Source: Pseudomonas fluorescens Q2-87 (lineage in GTDB: Bacteria; Pseudomonadota; Gammaproteobacteria; Pseudomonadales; Pseudomonadaceae). From it: a stretch of DNA of 64,000 nucleotides. The position numbers and the translations under genes were made by a program. The stretch's first letter is position 1. Each line of letters opens with the position of its first letter. The stretch is taken from positions 5,274,556 to 5,338,555 of the forward strand of contig NZ_CM001558.1 of assembly GCF_000281895.1 (NCBI RefSeq), read 5' to 3'. The notes under the pieces are model-generated. The model was not told the DNA's origin, ran no database searches, and worked only from the letters and a program-made list of their open reading frames with translations. Of this stretch, positions 17,645 through 25,463 are shown piece by piece.

Positions 17645-18645
17645 CAGGCTTGCCCTCCCTGCGGTGCGGTACCCAGCGCGGCATCGCCCAAGGCCCGGAC
17701 GATGGCCCGGCGCGCCAGTTTGATCTTGAAGCCGTTGTGCTCCAGCGGCTCGGCATTCTGCAGCAGCGCATCGGCGGCGGCCGTGAAGGTTTCGCGGCTG
17801 ACGGTCTGGCCGGCCAGCCAACTCTCCACCGCCCGGTCGCGCCAGGGTTTGTGGGCCACGCCGCCCAAGGCCAGGCGCGCCTGGCGGATCACTGGCCCAT
17901 CCAGCTCCAGCGCCGCCGCCACCGACACCAGCGCAAAGGCGTAGGAGGCGCGGTCGCGAATTTTCAGGTAGTGGCTATGCTCGGCGAAACCGCGCGCCGG
18001 CAGCTCAATGGCAGTGATCAATTCATCATCGGCCAGTTGATTATCCCGCTCCGGGGCATCACCGGGCAGTCGATGAAAATCGGCGAACTCGATGGTCCGC
18101 GCTCCGCCCCGGCCCAACACGTGGACCACCGCTTCCAGGGCGGCCAGGGCCACGCACATGTCCGAGGGATGGGTCGCGACACATTGATCACTGGCGCCGA
18201 AAATCGCGTGGATCCGGTTCAAGCCGTCCCGGGCCGGGCATCCGCTGCCCGGCCGGCGCTTGTTGCACGGCACGCTGGCGTCATAGAAGTAATAACAGCG
18301 GGTACGTTGCAGCAGGTTGCCGCCGGTGCTGGCCATGTTGCGCAACTGTGGCGAGGCACCGGCCAGGATCGCTTGGGACAGCAGCGGATAACGGCGCTCG
18401 ATCCAGGGATGCCAGGCCAGATCGGCGTTGCTGACCAAGGCACCGATCATGACTCCGCCGGAAGGCGTTTCGCTGAGATCCGCCAAGGGCAACCCGGTGA
18501 TATCGATCAGGTGCTCGGGGCGGGTGAGGTTTTCCTTCATCAAGTCCAATAGGTTGGTGCCGCCGGCGATGAAGCGCGAAACCGGGCTCGACAGGTCGAT
18601 GGCCGCCTGAACAGTGTCGGGCTTGCTGTACTGGAACGGGTTCAT
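17644..18645 (-). CDS. FAD-binding subunit of a PaoB/YagS-type aldehyde oxidoreductase
   Basis: A 333-residue FAD subunit that passes electrons from the iron-sulfur subunit to the acceptor. The FAD motif FIAGGTNLLDLMKE lies near residue 35. Four cysteines in RCYYF, PCNKR, GCPAR and DQC match the extra [4Fe-4S] insertion that marks PaoB among xanthine dehydrogenase FAD subunits. GGGAGG precedes the ATG at 18645, which overlaps the stop of the upstream gene as ATGA. It is the middle gene of the three-gene operon. Confidence 0.9.
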   Translation of the reverse strand: MNPFQYSKPDTVQAAIDLSSPVSRFIAGGTNLLDLMKENLTRPEHLIDITGLPLADLSETPSGGVMIGALVSNADLAWHPWIERRYPLLSQAILAGASPQLRNMASTGGNLLQRTRCYYFYDASVPCNKRRPGSGCPARDGLNRIHAIFGASDQCVATHPSDMCVALAALEAVVHVLGRGGARTIEFADFHRLPGDAPERDNQLADDELITAIELPARGFAEHSHYLKIRDRASYAFALVSVAAALELDGPVIRQARLALGGVAHKPWRDRAVESWLAGQTVSRETFTAAADALLQNAEPLEHNGFKIKLARRAIVRALGDAALGTAPQGGQA

Positions 18646-19166
18646 TGATCGCCTCCCGACTGCTGGCAACGTGGCAGGGCTTCTTCGATGGCGTCACGAA
18701 TGTTGGTATAGGCACCGCAGCGGCACAGGTTGCCGCTCATCAGCTCACTGATCTCGCCTGGGGTTTGCGCCCTGCCCTCGTTGACCAACCCGACTGCCGA
18801 ACAGATCTGCCCGGGCGTGCAATAACCACACTGGAACGCGTCGTGCTTGATGAAAGCCTGTTGCATGGGATGAAGTTGGTCGCCGTCGGCCAAGCCTTCC
18901 ACGGTGGTCAATTTGGCGCCATCGCACATCACCGCCAGGGTCAGGCAGGCATTGATCCGTTTGCCGTCACGCAGCACCGTGCAGGCGCCGCATTGGCCGT
19001 GGTCACAGCCCTTCTTGCTGCCTACCAGGTCCAGTTGTTCGCGCAGCAGATCCAGCAGCATGGTCCAGGGCAGCACGTGCAATTCACGCGACTGACCATT
19101 GAGTATCAGACGGATCGGATGACGGGCGAAGGCCGCCTGCGTCGCTTCGGACAGGGTCGCGCTCAT
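18642..19166 (-). CDS. [2Fe-2S] subunit of a PaoA/YagT-type aldehyde oxidoreductase, no Tat signal
   Basis: A 174-residue protein with two [2Fe-2S] sites: a plant-type ferredoxin motif (GCDHGQCGACTVL and a later Cys) and the helical motif CGYCTPGQ with LCRCGAY. It is the first gene of the operon. E. coli PaoA is longer because of an N-terminal twin-arginine signal. Here the protein begins MSATLSEATQAAFARHPIRL with no RR motif or hydrophobic stretch. The complex is therefore probably cytoplasmic. GAGGTG precedes the ATG at 19166. Confidence 0.9.
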   Translation of the reverse strand: MSATLSEATQAAFARHPIRLILNGQSRELHVLPWTMLLDLLREQLDLVGSKKGCDHGQCGACTVLRDGKRINACLTLAVMCDGAKLTTVEGLADGDQLHPMQQAFIKHDAFQCGYCTPGQICSAVGLVNEGRAQTPGEISELMSGNLCRCGAYTNIRDAIEEALPRCQQSGGDQ

Positions 19167-19280
19167 GGAACACCTCACGGTTGGTCGTACTCGCGGCGTT
19201 TTGGGAAACCGCCGTCATAAGGGGTACGACTTCAGGTGGGGGTGAGCGTTCAAGGCAATTTAGCGATGAAAAAATGCCAG

Positions 19281-19321
19281 CGCCTGCTGCGCAACCCAGC
19301 GGGAGCAAGCTCCCTCGCCAC
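19281..19321. repeat. Solitary class B REP arm
   Basis: A single right-hand arm (AGCGGGAGCAAGCTCCCTCG) with its flanking GCGCAACC stretch. No left partner is visible within 150 bases. It lies between the molybdenum hydroxylase operon and the DJ-1-like gene. Confidence 0.75.
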
Positions 19322-19337
19322 GGGCCGGTGCCGCGTA

Positions 19338-19904
19338 TCAGGCCAGCAATTCTGCCGCCACCACGCTCCTGACGCCCTTGCCACAGAGCTGCTCCACCAG
19401 CGCCAAGGCGAACGCCAGGGCGGCGGCCGAGCCTTGGGCGGTGATGCAATTGCCATCCACCACCACAGGCTGGTCGACGAAATTGCAACCGGACAATTGT
19501 TGGCTCACCGCGGGGAGGCAGGTCATGCGCCGCTGGCGCAACACGCCGAAAGCCAGCAGCGCCACGGCCGGGGCTTCGGCGATGGCGGCGAAGAAACGTC
19601 CGGTGGCGGCCTGGTTCTTGACCAATTGTTGCAGTGGCTGATGAGCCGCCAGGTGCTGAACGCCGATGATGCCGCCGGGCAGGGCGATCAGGTCGAAGTC
19701 CTGCACCAGCACGTCCACCAACATGCCATCGGCGGTCAGGCGCGTACCGCGGGCGCAGGTGAGCATCCGCCGGCCTTCGATGCTCGCCACCACCACTTCG
19801 ACCTGGGCGCGGCGCAGCACGTCGATCAGCGTCACCGTTTGCAAATCATCGACACCTTCGGCGACGGCAATCAGGGCTCTGGGGATCTTGGTTCCAGGAA
19901 TCAT
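19338..19904 (-). CDS. DJ-1/YajL-like protein lacking the catalytic cysteine
   Basis: A 188-residue protein of the DJ-1/PfpI superfamily, closest in pattern to YajL. The fold landmarks DLIALPGGIIG and FALALVEQL are present. Where YajL and DJ-1 have the nucleophile in AAICAAP, this protein has AAIAEAP, with Ala at residue 109. The conserved glutamate that activates the cysteine (DJ-1 E18) aligns with Gln 22, and the histidine position reads Cys (RRMTCLP). The C-terminal GPGT is GSAA. It is likely not a deglycase or thiol protease, though it may still bind ligands. GGAGAG precedes the ATG. Confidence 0.85.
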   Translation of the reverse strand: MIPGTKIPRALIAVAEGVDDLQTVTLIDVLRRAQVEVVVASIEGRRMLTCARGTRLTADGMLVDVLVQDFDLIALPGGIIGVQHLAAHQPLQQLVKNQAATGRFFAAIAEAPAVALLAFGVLRQRRMTCLPAVSQQLSGCNFVDQPVVVDGNCITAQGSAAALAFALALVEQLCGKGVRSVVAAELLA

Positions 19905-19970
19905 GGGCGCTCTCCGCTGGGTGATCCCTAAAGACTAGTCAGCTTTGCCGGGTCGCGTGGGCCCGGCGGC

Positions 19971-20426
19971 TCACTTGATGTACAGCTGGGCCGACATTCG
20001 ATTGCCAGGAGCATTGATCGAGACGTTACTGAAGCTGAACGTGCCTTCCTGCTTGCCCTTCAGGTCGAAGGTGTACAAATAACCGACGACTTTGGTCCTG
20101 ACGGAACAATCGTTGAGATTGCCGTTATCGAAGGCACACACCGGCGAGCGGGTGCCGTCGACTTCAAAGCCGTCCAGGGTGACCACGGGCTGGCGGCCAT
20201 AGCCGACCTCCAGCACGTAGACCTTGATATTCGGGCCACTGTGATCGCAACGGGTCTGCGCCTGCCCCGGGGTAATGTCCTCGAAGCCACAGGCCGGCGA
20301 CTCGACCTTGAGTACCTTGACCTCGCTCAGGGGCGGCGCCGAGGCGGCATTGACGGCCTGCCAGGGCCACCCCAGAGCCAAGGCACAACCGAACGCCGCC
20401 AGCAGTTTTTCATTCACACGATACAT
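19971..20426 (-). CDS. Small secreted protein resembling DUF4879
   Basis: A 151-residue protein with a signal peptide (about residues 1-26, ending WPWQAVNA). The mature part has cysteine pairs in SPACGFED, TRCDHSGP, SPVCAFDN and NDCSV that could form disulfides, and the stretch IKVYVLEVGYGRQPVV. This pattern resembles the DUF4879/YolA-like secreted proteins, of unknown function; I hold that match loosely. The ATG at 20426 begins the signal peptide; an open frame upstream is out of character. It is divergent from the purine permease gene. Confidence 0.7.
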   Translation of the reverse strand: MYRVNEKLLAAFGCALALGWPWQAVNAASAPPLSEVKVLKVESPACGFEDITPGQAQTRCDHSGPNIKVYVLEVGYGRQPVVTLDGFEVDGTRSPVCAFDNGNLNDCSVRTKVVGYLYTFDLKGKQEGTFSFSNVSINAPGNRMSAQLYIK

Positions 20427-20631
20427 TGAGACCTCCCGGAACCGCGCGCAGTATGGCCCACTTGGCGCATCGGCAAAACATCGACGACGATCGCAGCCAC
20501 AACGCCAAGCTGCTGGTATGATGCGCGGCTTTTTCCGACCCGCAGAAAAATCCCGGGCGCCGCTGGCGACCTGTGCTTTGCTGTTTGAGGTCGATACATT
20601 CACGGCGCTCCGGGCGCCACGGGGAGCAGAC

Positions 20632-21927
20632 ATGCTGGAAAGGCTGTTTCAACTCAAGGCACACAACACCAACGTGCGGACCGAGATCCTGGCGGGCATC
20701 ACGACCTTCCTGGCCATGGCCTACATCCTGTTCGTCAACCCGAGCATCCTCGGCGAAACCGGAATGGACAAGGGCGCAGTGTTCGTCGCCACTTGCCTGG
20801 CCGCCGCCATCGGTTCCACGGTGATGGGCCTGATCGCCAACTATCCGATCGCCCTTGCGCCGGGCATGGGCCTGAACGCCTTTTTCACCTACACCGTGGT
20901 CCTGCACATGGGCCATACCTGGCAAGTGGCCCTGGGTGCGGTGTTCATTTCCGCCGTGCTGTTCTTCCTGCTGTCGATCTTTCGCATCCGTGAATGGATC
21001 ATCAACAGCATCCCGCTGCCCCTGCGCTCGGCCATCGCTGCCGGTATCGGCCTGTTCCTGGCGCTGATCGCCCTGAGCAACGCCGGCATCGTCGTGAAAA
21101 ACCCGGCGACCATGGTCGGCCTCGGCGACCTGAAGCAACCGGCGCCGATCCTCGCGACCCTTGGTTTCGTCCTGATCGTCGCCCTTGAAGCCTTGAAAGT
21201 GCGCGGCGCAGTGCTGATCGGCATCCTGACGGTCACCGTCGTCTCGATCCTGATGGGCTTCACCCCGTTCGGCGGCATTATGTCCGCGCCGCCATCCCTG
21301 GCCCCGACGTTCTTGCAACTGGACATCAAGGGCGCCCTGGACATCGGTCTAGTAAGCGTGATCTTCGCGTTCCTGTTCGTCGACCTGTTCGATAACTCAG
21401 GCACGTTGATTGGCGTCGCCAAGCGCGCCGGACTAATGGGCAAGGACGGCCACATGCCAAAGATGGGCCGTGCGCTGATCGCCGACAGCACCGCCGCCAT
21501 GGCCGGTTCGCTGTTGGGCACTTCCACGACAACCAGCTACATCGAATCGGCGGCGGGCGTCAGCGCCGGCGGCCGCACTGGCCTGACCGCCATCGTGGTG
21601 GCGATCCTGTTCCTGCTGGCGCTGTTTTTCTCGCCACTGGCCGCCAGCGTCCCGCCCTTCGCCACCGCGCCGGCCCTGCTGTTCGTCGCCGTGCTGATGA
21701 CCTCGGGCCTGGCGGAAATCGACTGGGACGACATCACCGTCGCCGCGCCAGTGGTGATTACCGCCCTGGCAATGCCGTTCACTTATTCCATCGCCAATGG
21801 CATCGCCTTCGGTTTCATCGCCTGGACCGCCATCAAGCTGGTGTCCGGCCGTGGCCGTGAGCTGAACCCGGCGCTGGTCATCCTGTCGATCCTGTTCGTG
21901 ATCAAGTTGGGTTGGTTCAACGCATGA
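20632..21927 (+). CDS. NCS2-family purine permease (AzgA/PbuG-like)
   Basis: A 431-residue inner-membrane transporter of the AzgA-like NCS2 branch, which takes up adenine, guanine or hypoxanthine. The N-terminus [20 protein letters not shown] and the block [17 protein letters not shown] are signatures of the group, as are [17 protein letters not shown] and [21 protein letters not shown] lies before the ATG at 20632. The start of trmA overlaps its stop codon, so the two are co-transcribed. The exact purine cannot be read from sequence. Confidence 0.92.
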   Translation: MLERLFQLKAHNTNVRTEILAGITTFLAMAYILFVNPSILGETGMDKGAVFVATCLAAAIGSTVMGLIANYPIALAPGMGLNAFFTYTVVLHMGHTWQVALGAVFISAVLFFLLSIFRIREWIINSIPLPLRSAIAAGIGLFLALIALSNAGIVVKNPATMVGLGDLKQPAPILATLGFVLIVALEALKVRGAVLIGILTVTVVSILMGFTPFGGIMSAPPSLAPTFLQLDIKGALDIGLVSVIFAFLFVDLFDNSGTLIGVAKRAGLMGKDGHMPKMGRALIADSTAAMAGSLLGTSTTTSYIESAAGVSAGGRTGLTAIVVAILFLLALFFSPLAASVPPFATAPALLFVAVLMTSGLAEIDWDDITVAAPVVITALAMPFTYSIANGIAFGFIAWTAIKLVSGRGRELNPALVILSILFVIKLGWFNA

Positions 21928-23003
21928 CTTTTGATTCCCAGGCCTACGCCACTCAGCTCCAGGACAAGGTCACCCGTTTGCGTGACCTGCTGGCCCCGTT
22001 CGAGGCACCGGAACCTGCGGTGTTCGACTCGCCACTGGAGAATTTCCGCCTGCGCGCCGAATTCCGCCTGTGGCGCGAAGCCGGCGAGCGGCACTACGCG
22101 ATGTTCTCCCAGGACGACAAGCGCACGCCGATCCTCATCGAGCAATTCCCTATCGCCAGCCTGCGCATCAACCAATTGATGCCGCAGCTCAAGGCGGCAT
22201 GGCAGGCCAGCGCGCCACTGAGCCACAAGCTGTTCCAGGTGGAATTCCTGACCACCCTGGCCGGCGACGCGATGATCACCCTGTGCTACCACCGTCCGCT
22301 GGATGAACATTGGCACGCTGCGGCGTCCAAACTGGCGAGCGACCTGGGCGTCAGCATCATCGGACGCTCCAAGGGCAAACGTGAAGTGATCGGCCATGAC
22401 TACGTGGTGGAGAAGCTCGACGTCGGCGGCCGCACGTTCAGCTATCGCCAACCGGAAGGCGCATTCACCCAGCCCAACGGCACGGTGAACCAGAAGATGC
22501 TCAACTGGGCCTATGAAGCCCTGGGCGATCGCAGCGACGATCTGCTGGAGCTTTACTGCGGCAACGGTAATTTCACCCTGCCCTTGGCCACCCGGGTGCG
22601 CAAAGTGCTGGCGACCGAAATCAGCAAGACTTCGGTGAACGCCGCATTGAACAACCTCAGCGAAAACGCTGTGGATAACGTGACGCTGGTGCGCCTGTCG
22701 GCCGAAGAACTGACCGAAGCCCTGAACGAGGTCCGGCCGTTCCGGCGCTTGCATGGCATCGATCTGAAAAGCTATGAGTTCGGCAGCGTCTTCGTCGACC
22801 CGCCCCGCGCCGGCATGGACCCGGACACGTGCGAACTGACCCGGCGCTTCGACAATATCCTGTACATCTCCTGCAACCCTGAAACCCTCGCCGCGAACAT
22901 CGCGCAATTGCACGACACCCACCGCATTACGCGGTGCGCGCTGTTCGATCAATTCCCCTGGACCCATCACATGGAATCCGGCGTGCTGCTGACCCGGCGG
23001 TAA
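21924..23003 (+). CDS. trmA: tRNA (uracil(54)-C5)-methyltransferase TrmA
   Basis: A 359-residue SAM enzyme that makes ribothymidine at position 54 of tRNA. The SAM-binding [14 protein letters not shown], the motif [10 protein letters not shown] and the catalytic cysteine in [12 protein letters not shown] are all present. E. coli TrmA is 366 residues. The ATG at 21924 overlaps the permease stop as ATGA and gives the family N-terminus. A REPIN follows directly after the stop. Confidence 0.96.
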   Translation: MTFDSQAYATQLQDKVTRLRDLLAPFEAPEPAVFDSPLENFRLRAEFRLWREAGERHYAMFSQDDKRTPILIEQFPIASLRINQLMPQLKAAWQASAPLSHKLFQVEFLTTLAGDAMITLCYHRPLDEHWHAAASKLASDLGVSIIGRSKGKREVIGHDYVVEKLDVGGRTFSYRQPEGAFTQPNGTVNQKMLNWAYEALGDRSDDLLELYCGNGNFTLPLATRVRKVLATEISKTSVNAALNNLSENAVDNVTLVRLSAEELTEALNEVRPFRRLHGIDLKSYEFGSVFVDPPRAGMDPDTCELTRRFDNILYISCNPETLAANIAQLHDTHRITRCALFDQFPWTHHMESGVLLTRR

Positions 23004-23013
23004 GCCGAGCCCC

Positions 23014-23104
23014 GTGGCGAGGGAACTTGCTCCCGCTGGGCTGCGCAGCCCCAAGCTTTTTGCGGTTGCTGCGCAACCGAGCGGGAGCAAGCTCCCTCGC
23101 CACA
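23014..23104. repeat. REPIN, class B
   Basis: Arms GTGGCGAGGGAACTTGCTCC and its complement, with the inner GCTGCGCAGC / GCTGCGCAAC pair. It follows trmA and may protect or end that transcript before the aroQ promoter. Confidence 0.9.
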
Positions 23105-23182
23105 ACTGCGATCTGCAAACTACCGAACCTGCGGCTCTTGTTCGATCATCGAACACTTATTGCCCAAGGACGGCGGCTTTGT

Positions 23183-23209
23183 TTGACCAAATTAACCATC
23201 TAGTACAAT
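23183..23209 (+). promoter_or_regulatory. Candidate aroQ promoter
   Basis: A -35 like TTGACC (23183-23188) and a -10 like TACAAT (23204-23209) lie 15 bases apart, 60 bases before the aroQ ATG. The spacer is shorter than ideal and is filled by the candidate operator at 23189-23207. Confidence 0.5.
23189..23207 (-). promoter_or_regulatory. Candidate operator of the quinate-cluster TetR regulator, copy 1
   Basis: On the minus strand this reads TGTACTAGATGGTTAATTT. It shares TGTAC-N4-TGGTTA-N-TTT with the site at 27476-27494 in the quiC/MFS gap, 14 of 19 positions. It lies between the -35 and -10 of the aroQ promoter, a place where a repressor would block transcription. Confidence 0.5.
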
Positions 23210-23268
23210 TTATCTCCACCGGCTGAAATCCCGCCGACGCCAACAATAAAAATGTGGAGAAAATTGCG

Positions 23269-23709
23269 ATGCCTCCTATCGTTCTGGTGCTCAACGGCCC
23301 GAACCTGAACCTGCTCGGCACCCGCGAGCCGGCGACTTATGGCCATGAAACCCTGGCTGACATCTCCGCATTGTGCGGCCGGGCCGCTGAAGAGTTCGGC
23401 CTGGCGATAGAGTTTCGCCAGACCAACCAGGAAGGCGAATTGCTGGACTGGATTCATGGCGCCCGCGGACGCTGCGCCGGTATCGTCATCAACCCGGCGG
23501 CCTGGACCCACACCTCGGTGGCGATTCGCGACGCCCTGGTCGCCAGCGAAGTTCCGGTGATCGAAGTTCACCTGTCCAACGTCCACGCCCGGGAAACCTT
23601 TCGCCACCACTCCTTCGTTTCTTCCGTCGCCATCGGCGTGATGTGCGGGTTTGGCAGCCATGGTTATCGCCTGGCCCTGGAACATTTCAGTCAGCGGTTG
23701 AAGGGTTGA
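23269..23709 (+). CDS. aroQ: Type II 3-dehydroquinate dehydratase
   Basis: A 146-residue dodecameric enzyme that interconverts 3-dehydroquinate and 3-dehydroshikimate. The N-terminus [20 protein letters not shown] carries the catalytic tyrosine loop, and [16 protein letters not shown] and [13 protein letters not shown] complete the site. In this cluster it probably serves quinate breakdown in place of, or beside, aromatic biosynthesis; in P. aeruginosa the equivalent gene is aroQ2 (PA0245). The ATG at 23269 has GGAG upstream; a GTG at 23254 is less likely. Confidence 0.95.
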   Translation: MPPIVLVLNGPNLNLLGTREPATYGHETLADISALCGRAAEEFGLAIEFRQTNQEGELLDWIHGARGRCAGIVINPAAWTHTSVAIRDALVASEVPVIEVHLSNVHARETFRHHSFVSSVAIGVMCGFGSHGYRLALEHFSQRLKG

Positions 23710-24566
23710 TGAGCATGTCGAACATCACTGTGCTGGCCGGGCTGATCGGCGCGGGTATCCAGGCCTCGCGCACACCGGCACTTCATGAGCGCGAAGGCGA
23801 CGCCCAAGGCATGCGTTATCTCTATCGGTTGATCGACCTCGACACGCTGAACCTCGACAGCAGCGCCCTGCCCGATCTGCTGAAGGCCGCCGAACGCATG
23901 GACTTCACCGGCCTGAACATCACCTTTCCCTGCAAGCAGGCGATTATCCCGTTGCTGGATGAGCTGTCGCCCGAGGCCCGGGGCATTGGCGCGGTCAACA
24001 CCGTAGTGCTCAAGGGCGGCAAGCGCATCGGCCATAACACCGACTGCCTGGGCTTCGCCGAAGGTTTCCGTCGCGGCCTGGGGGACGTTGCCCGCCAGCG
24101 CGTGGTCCAGATGGGCGCAGGTGGCGCCGGTGCGGCCGTGGCCCATGCCTTGTTGGCAGAGGGCGTACAGTTGCTCAGCATTTTTGACGTCGAGATCAGC
24201 CGGGCCGAGGCCCTGGCGAACAACCTGAACCAGCATTTCGGCGCTGGCCGCGCCCGGGCCGGACACGATTTACCCAGCGCCATGGCCGAGGCGGACGGCC
24301 TGGTGAATACAACCCCCATGGGCATGGCGAAACTGCCGGGCCTGCCCGTGCCCGTCGAGTTGTTGCGGGGGCAATTGTGGGTCGCAGAGATCGTCTACTT
24401 CCCGCTGGAAACCGAACTGCTACGCAACGCCCGAGCCCTCGGCTGTCGCACGCTGGATGGCGGCAACATGGCGGTATTCCAGGCGGTGAAGGCATTCGAA
24501 CTGTTCAGTGGCGTGGCCCCGGATGCGCAGCGGATGCTGGAGCATTTCCAAAGCATGAATCACTAA
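23709..24566 (+). CDS. Quinate/shikimate dehydrogenase (AroE superfamily)
   Basis: A 285-residue NAD(P)-dependent dehydrogenase that oxidises quinate or shikimate to the 3-keto acids. The substrate motif reads SRTPALHEREG and is followed by YLYRLIDLDTL, which fits the Corynebacterium-type quinate/shikimate dehydrogenases better than biosynthetic AroE. The catalytic lysine lies in NITFPCKQAI and the aspartate in GHNTDCLGF; GAGGAGAA is the cofactor loop. The ATG at 23709 overlaps the aroQ stop; an ATG six bases later is also possible. It matches PA0244 in the P. aeruginosa quiC region. Confidence 0.88.
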   Translation: MSMSNITVLAGLIGAGIQASRTPALHEREGDAQGMRYLYRLIDLDTLNLDSSALPDLLKAAERMDFTGLNITFPCKQAIIPLLDELSPEARGIGAVNTVVLKGGKRIGHNTDCLGFAEGFRRGLGDVARQRVVQMGAGGAGAAVAHALLAEGVQLLSIFDVEISRAEALANNLNQHFGAGRARAGHDLPSAMAEADGLVNTTPMGMAKLPGLPVPVELLRGQLWVAEIVYFPLETELLRNARALGCRTLDGGNMAVFQAVKAFELFSGVAPDAQRMLEHFQSMNH

Positions 24567-24584
24567 AGCCTGATGATAATCCCC

Positions 24585-24673
24585 TGTGGGAGCGGGCTTG
24601 CTCGCGAAGGCGGTGTGTCAGTTGGAAGATGTGTGACTGACACACCGCCTTCGCGAGCAAGCCCGCTCCCACA
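24585..24673. repeat. REPIN, class A
   Basis: Nearly perfect arms TGTGGGAGCGGGCTTGCTCG and complement, with an additional match of GCGGTGTGTCAGT to ACTGACACACCGC across the centre. It separates the convergent dehydrogenase and tetR genes and may act as a two-way transcription block. Confidence 0.92.
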
Positions 24674-24683
24674 AGGTCCAGCG

Positions 24684-25361
24684 TCAGGGCTGTAGGTAGC
24701 GCAACACCGACTCGCAAACCATCGCGCGATGCCGCTGCTTAATCGCTTCCTCCGACAGGTCGATCTGAAAGATCTCACCAAACGTCTGGCGGTTGGACAC
24801 GCGATAAAAACAGAACGAACTGATCAGCAGATGCACATCCAGCGGCTCCAGGCCGGCACGGAACACGCCCTCTTCAGCGCCTCGACGCAAGATCACGCCC
24901 AGGGAATCGAGGATGGTATTGGTCATCGCCTTGATCGCGCCGGATTGCTTGACGTATTCAGCGTTGTGAATGTTTTCGATACAGACGATGCGCACGAAAT
25001 CCACGTTGCGGTCGTGGTGGTCGAAGGTGAATTCCACCAGGCGCCGGATCGCATCGACCGGGGCCAACTCCGCCAGGTGCAGGCGACTTTCGGTGGTACG
25101 GATATCACCATAGAGCTTTTCCAGCACCTCGACGTACAGCTGCTCCTTGCTGCCGAAGTAGTAGTAAATCATCCGCTTGGAGGTATGGATGCGCTCAGCG
25201 ATGGCATCGACCCGGGCGCCGGACAGGCCCTGCTGGACGAACTCAACGATGGCTTCCTGAAGAATGTTCTCCCGGGTTTTCTCCGGGTTGTTCTTGCGAC
25301 TCTTGCGCGGCGTGGCGACAGGTTCGTCGAGCGCTGCGGAAAGCTCTGGATTCATAGTCAT
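24684..25361 (-). CDS. TetR-family regulator of the quinate/shikimate cluster
   Basis: A 225-residue regulator. After a basic, disordered first 30 residues comes the TetR helix-turn-helix (ILQEAIVEFVQQGLSGARVD ... TSKRMIYYYFGSKEQLYVEV), then an all-helical ligand domain. It is 102 bases downstream of quiC on the same strand and corresponds to PA0243. It probably senses quinate, shikimate or a derivative and represses quiC and the neighbouring operons; that is inference from position. ATGs at 25361 and 25355 are both possible and neither has a strong ribosome site. Confidence 0.85.
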   Translation of the reverse strand: MTMNPELSAALDEPVATPRKSRKNNPEKTRENILQEAIVEFVQQGLSGARVDAIAERIHTSKRMIYYYFGSKEQLYVEVLEKLYGDIRTTESRLHLAELAPVDAIRRLVEFTFDHHDRNVDFVRIVCIENIHNAEYVKQSGAIKAMTNTILDSLGVILRRGAEEGVFRAGLEPLDVHLLISSFCFYRVSNRQTFGEIFQIDLSEEAIKQRHRAMVCESVLRYLQP

Positions 25362-25463
25362 TGCGGGCTCACGGCCATCACTGCACAGGCTGGCGATTAT
25401 GGGCCGCACCGTGCAGTGAAGGAAGCCACGGTGTTGCCCTTTACCGCTACGTTTACGATTTCC

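Noticed and set aside
20427..20631. Purine riboswitch before the NCS2 permease
   Set aside because: The 205-base gap is GC-rich and lacks the conserved three-way junction bases.
23643..23708. A longer N-terminus for the quinate/shikimate dehydrogenase
   Set aside because: The added residues overlap the end of aroQ in another frame and are not like the family; the overlap start at 23709 fits better.
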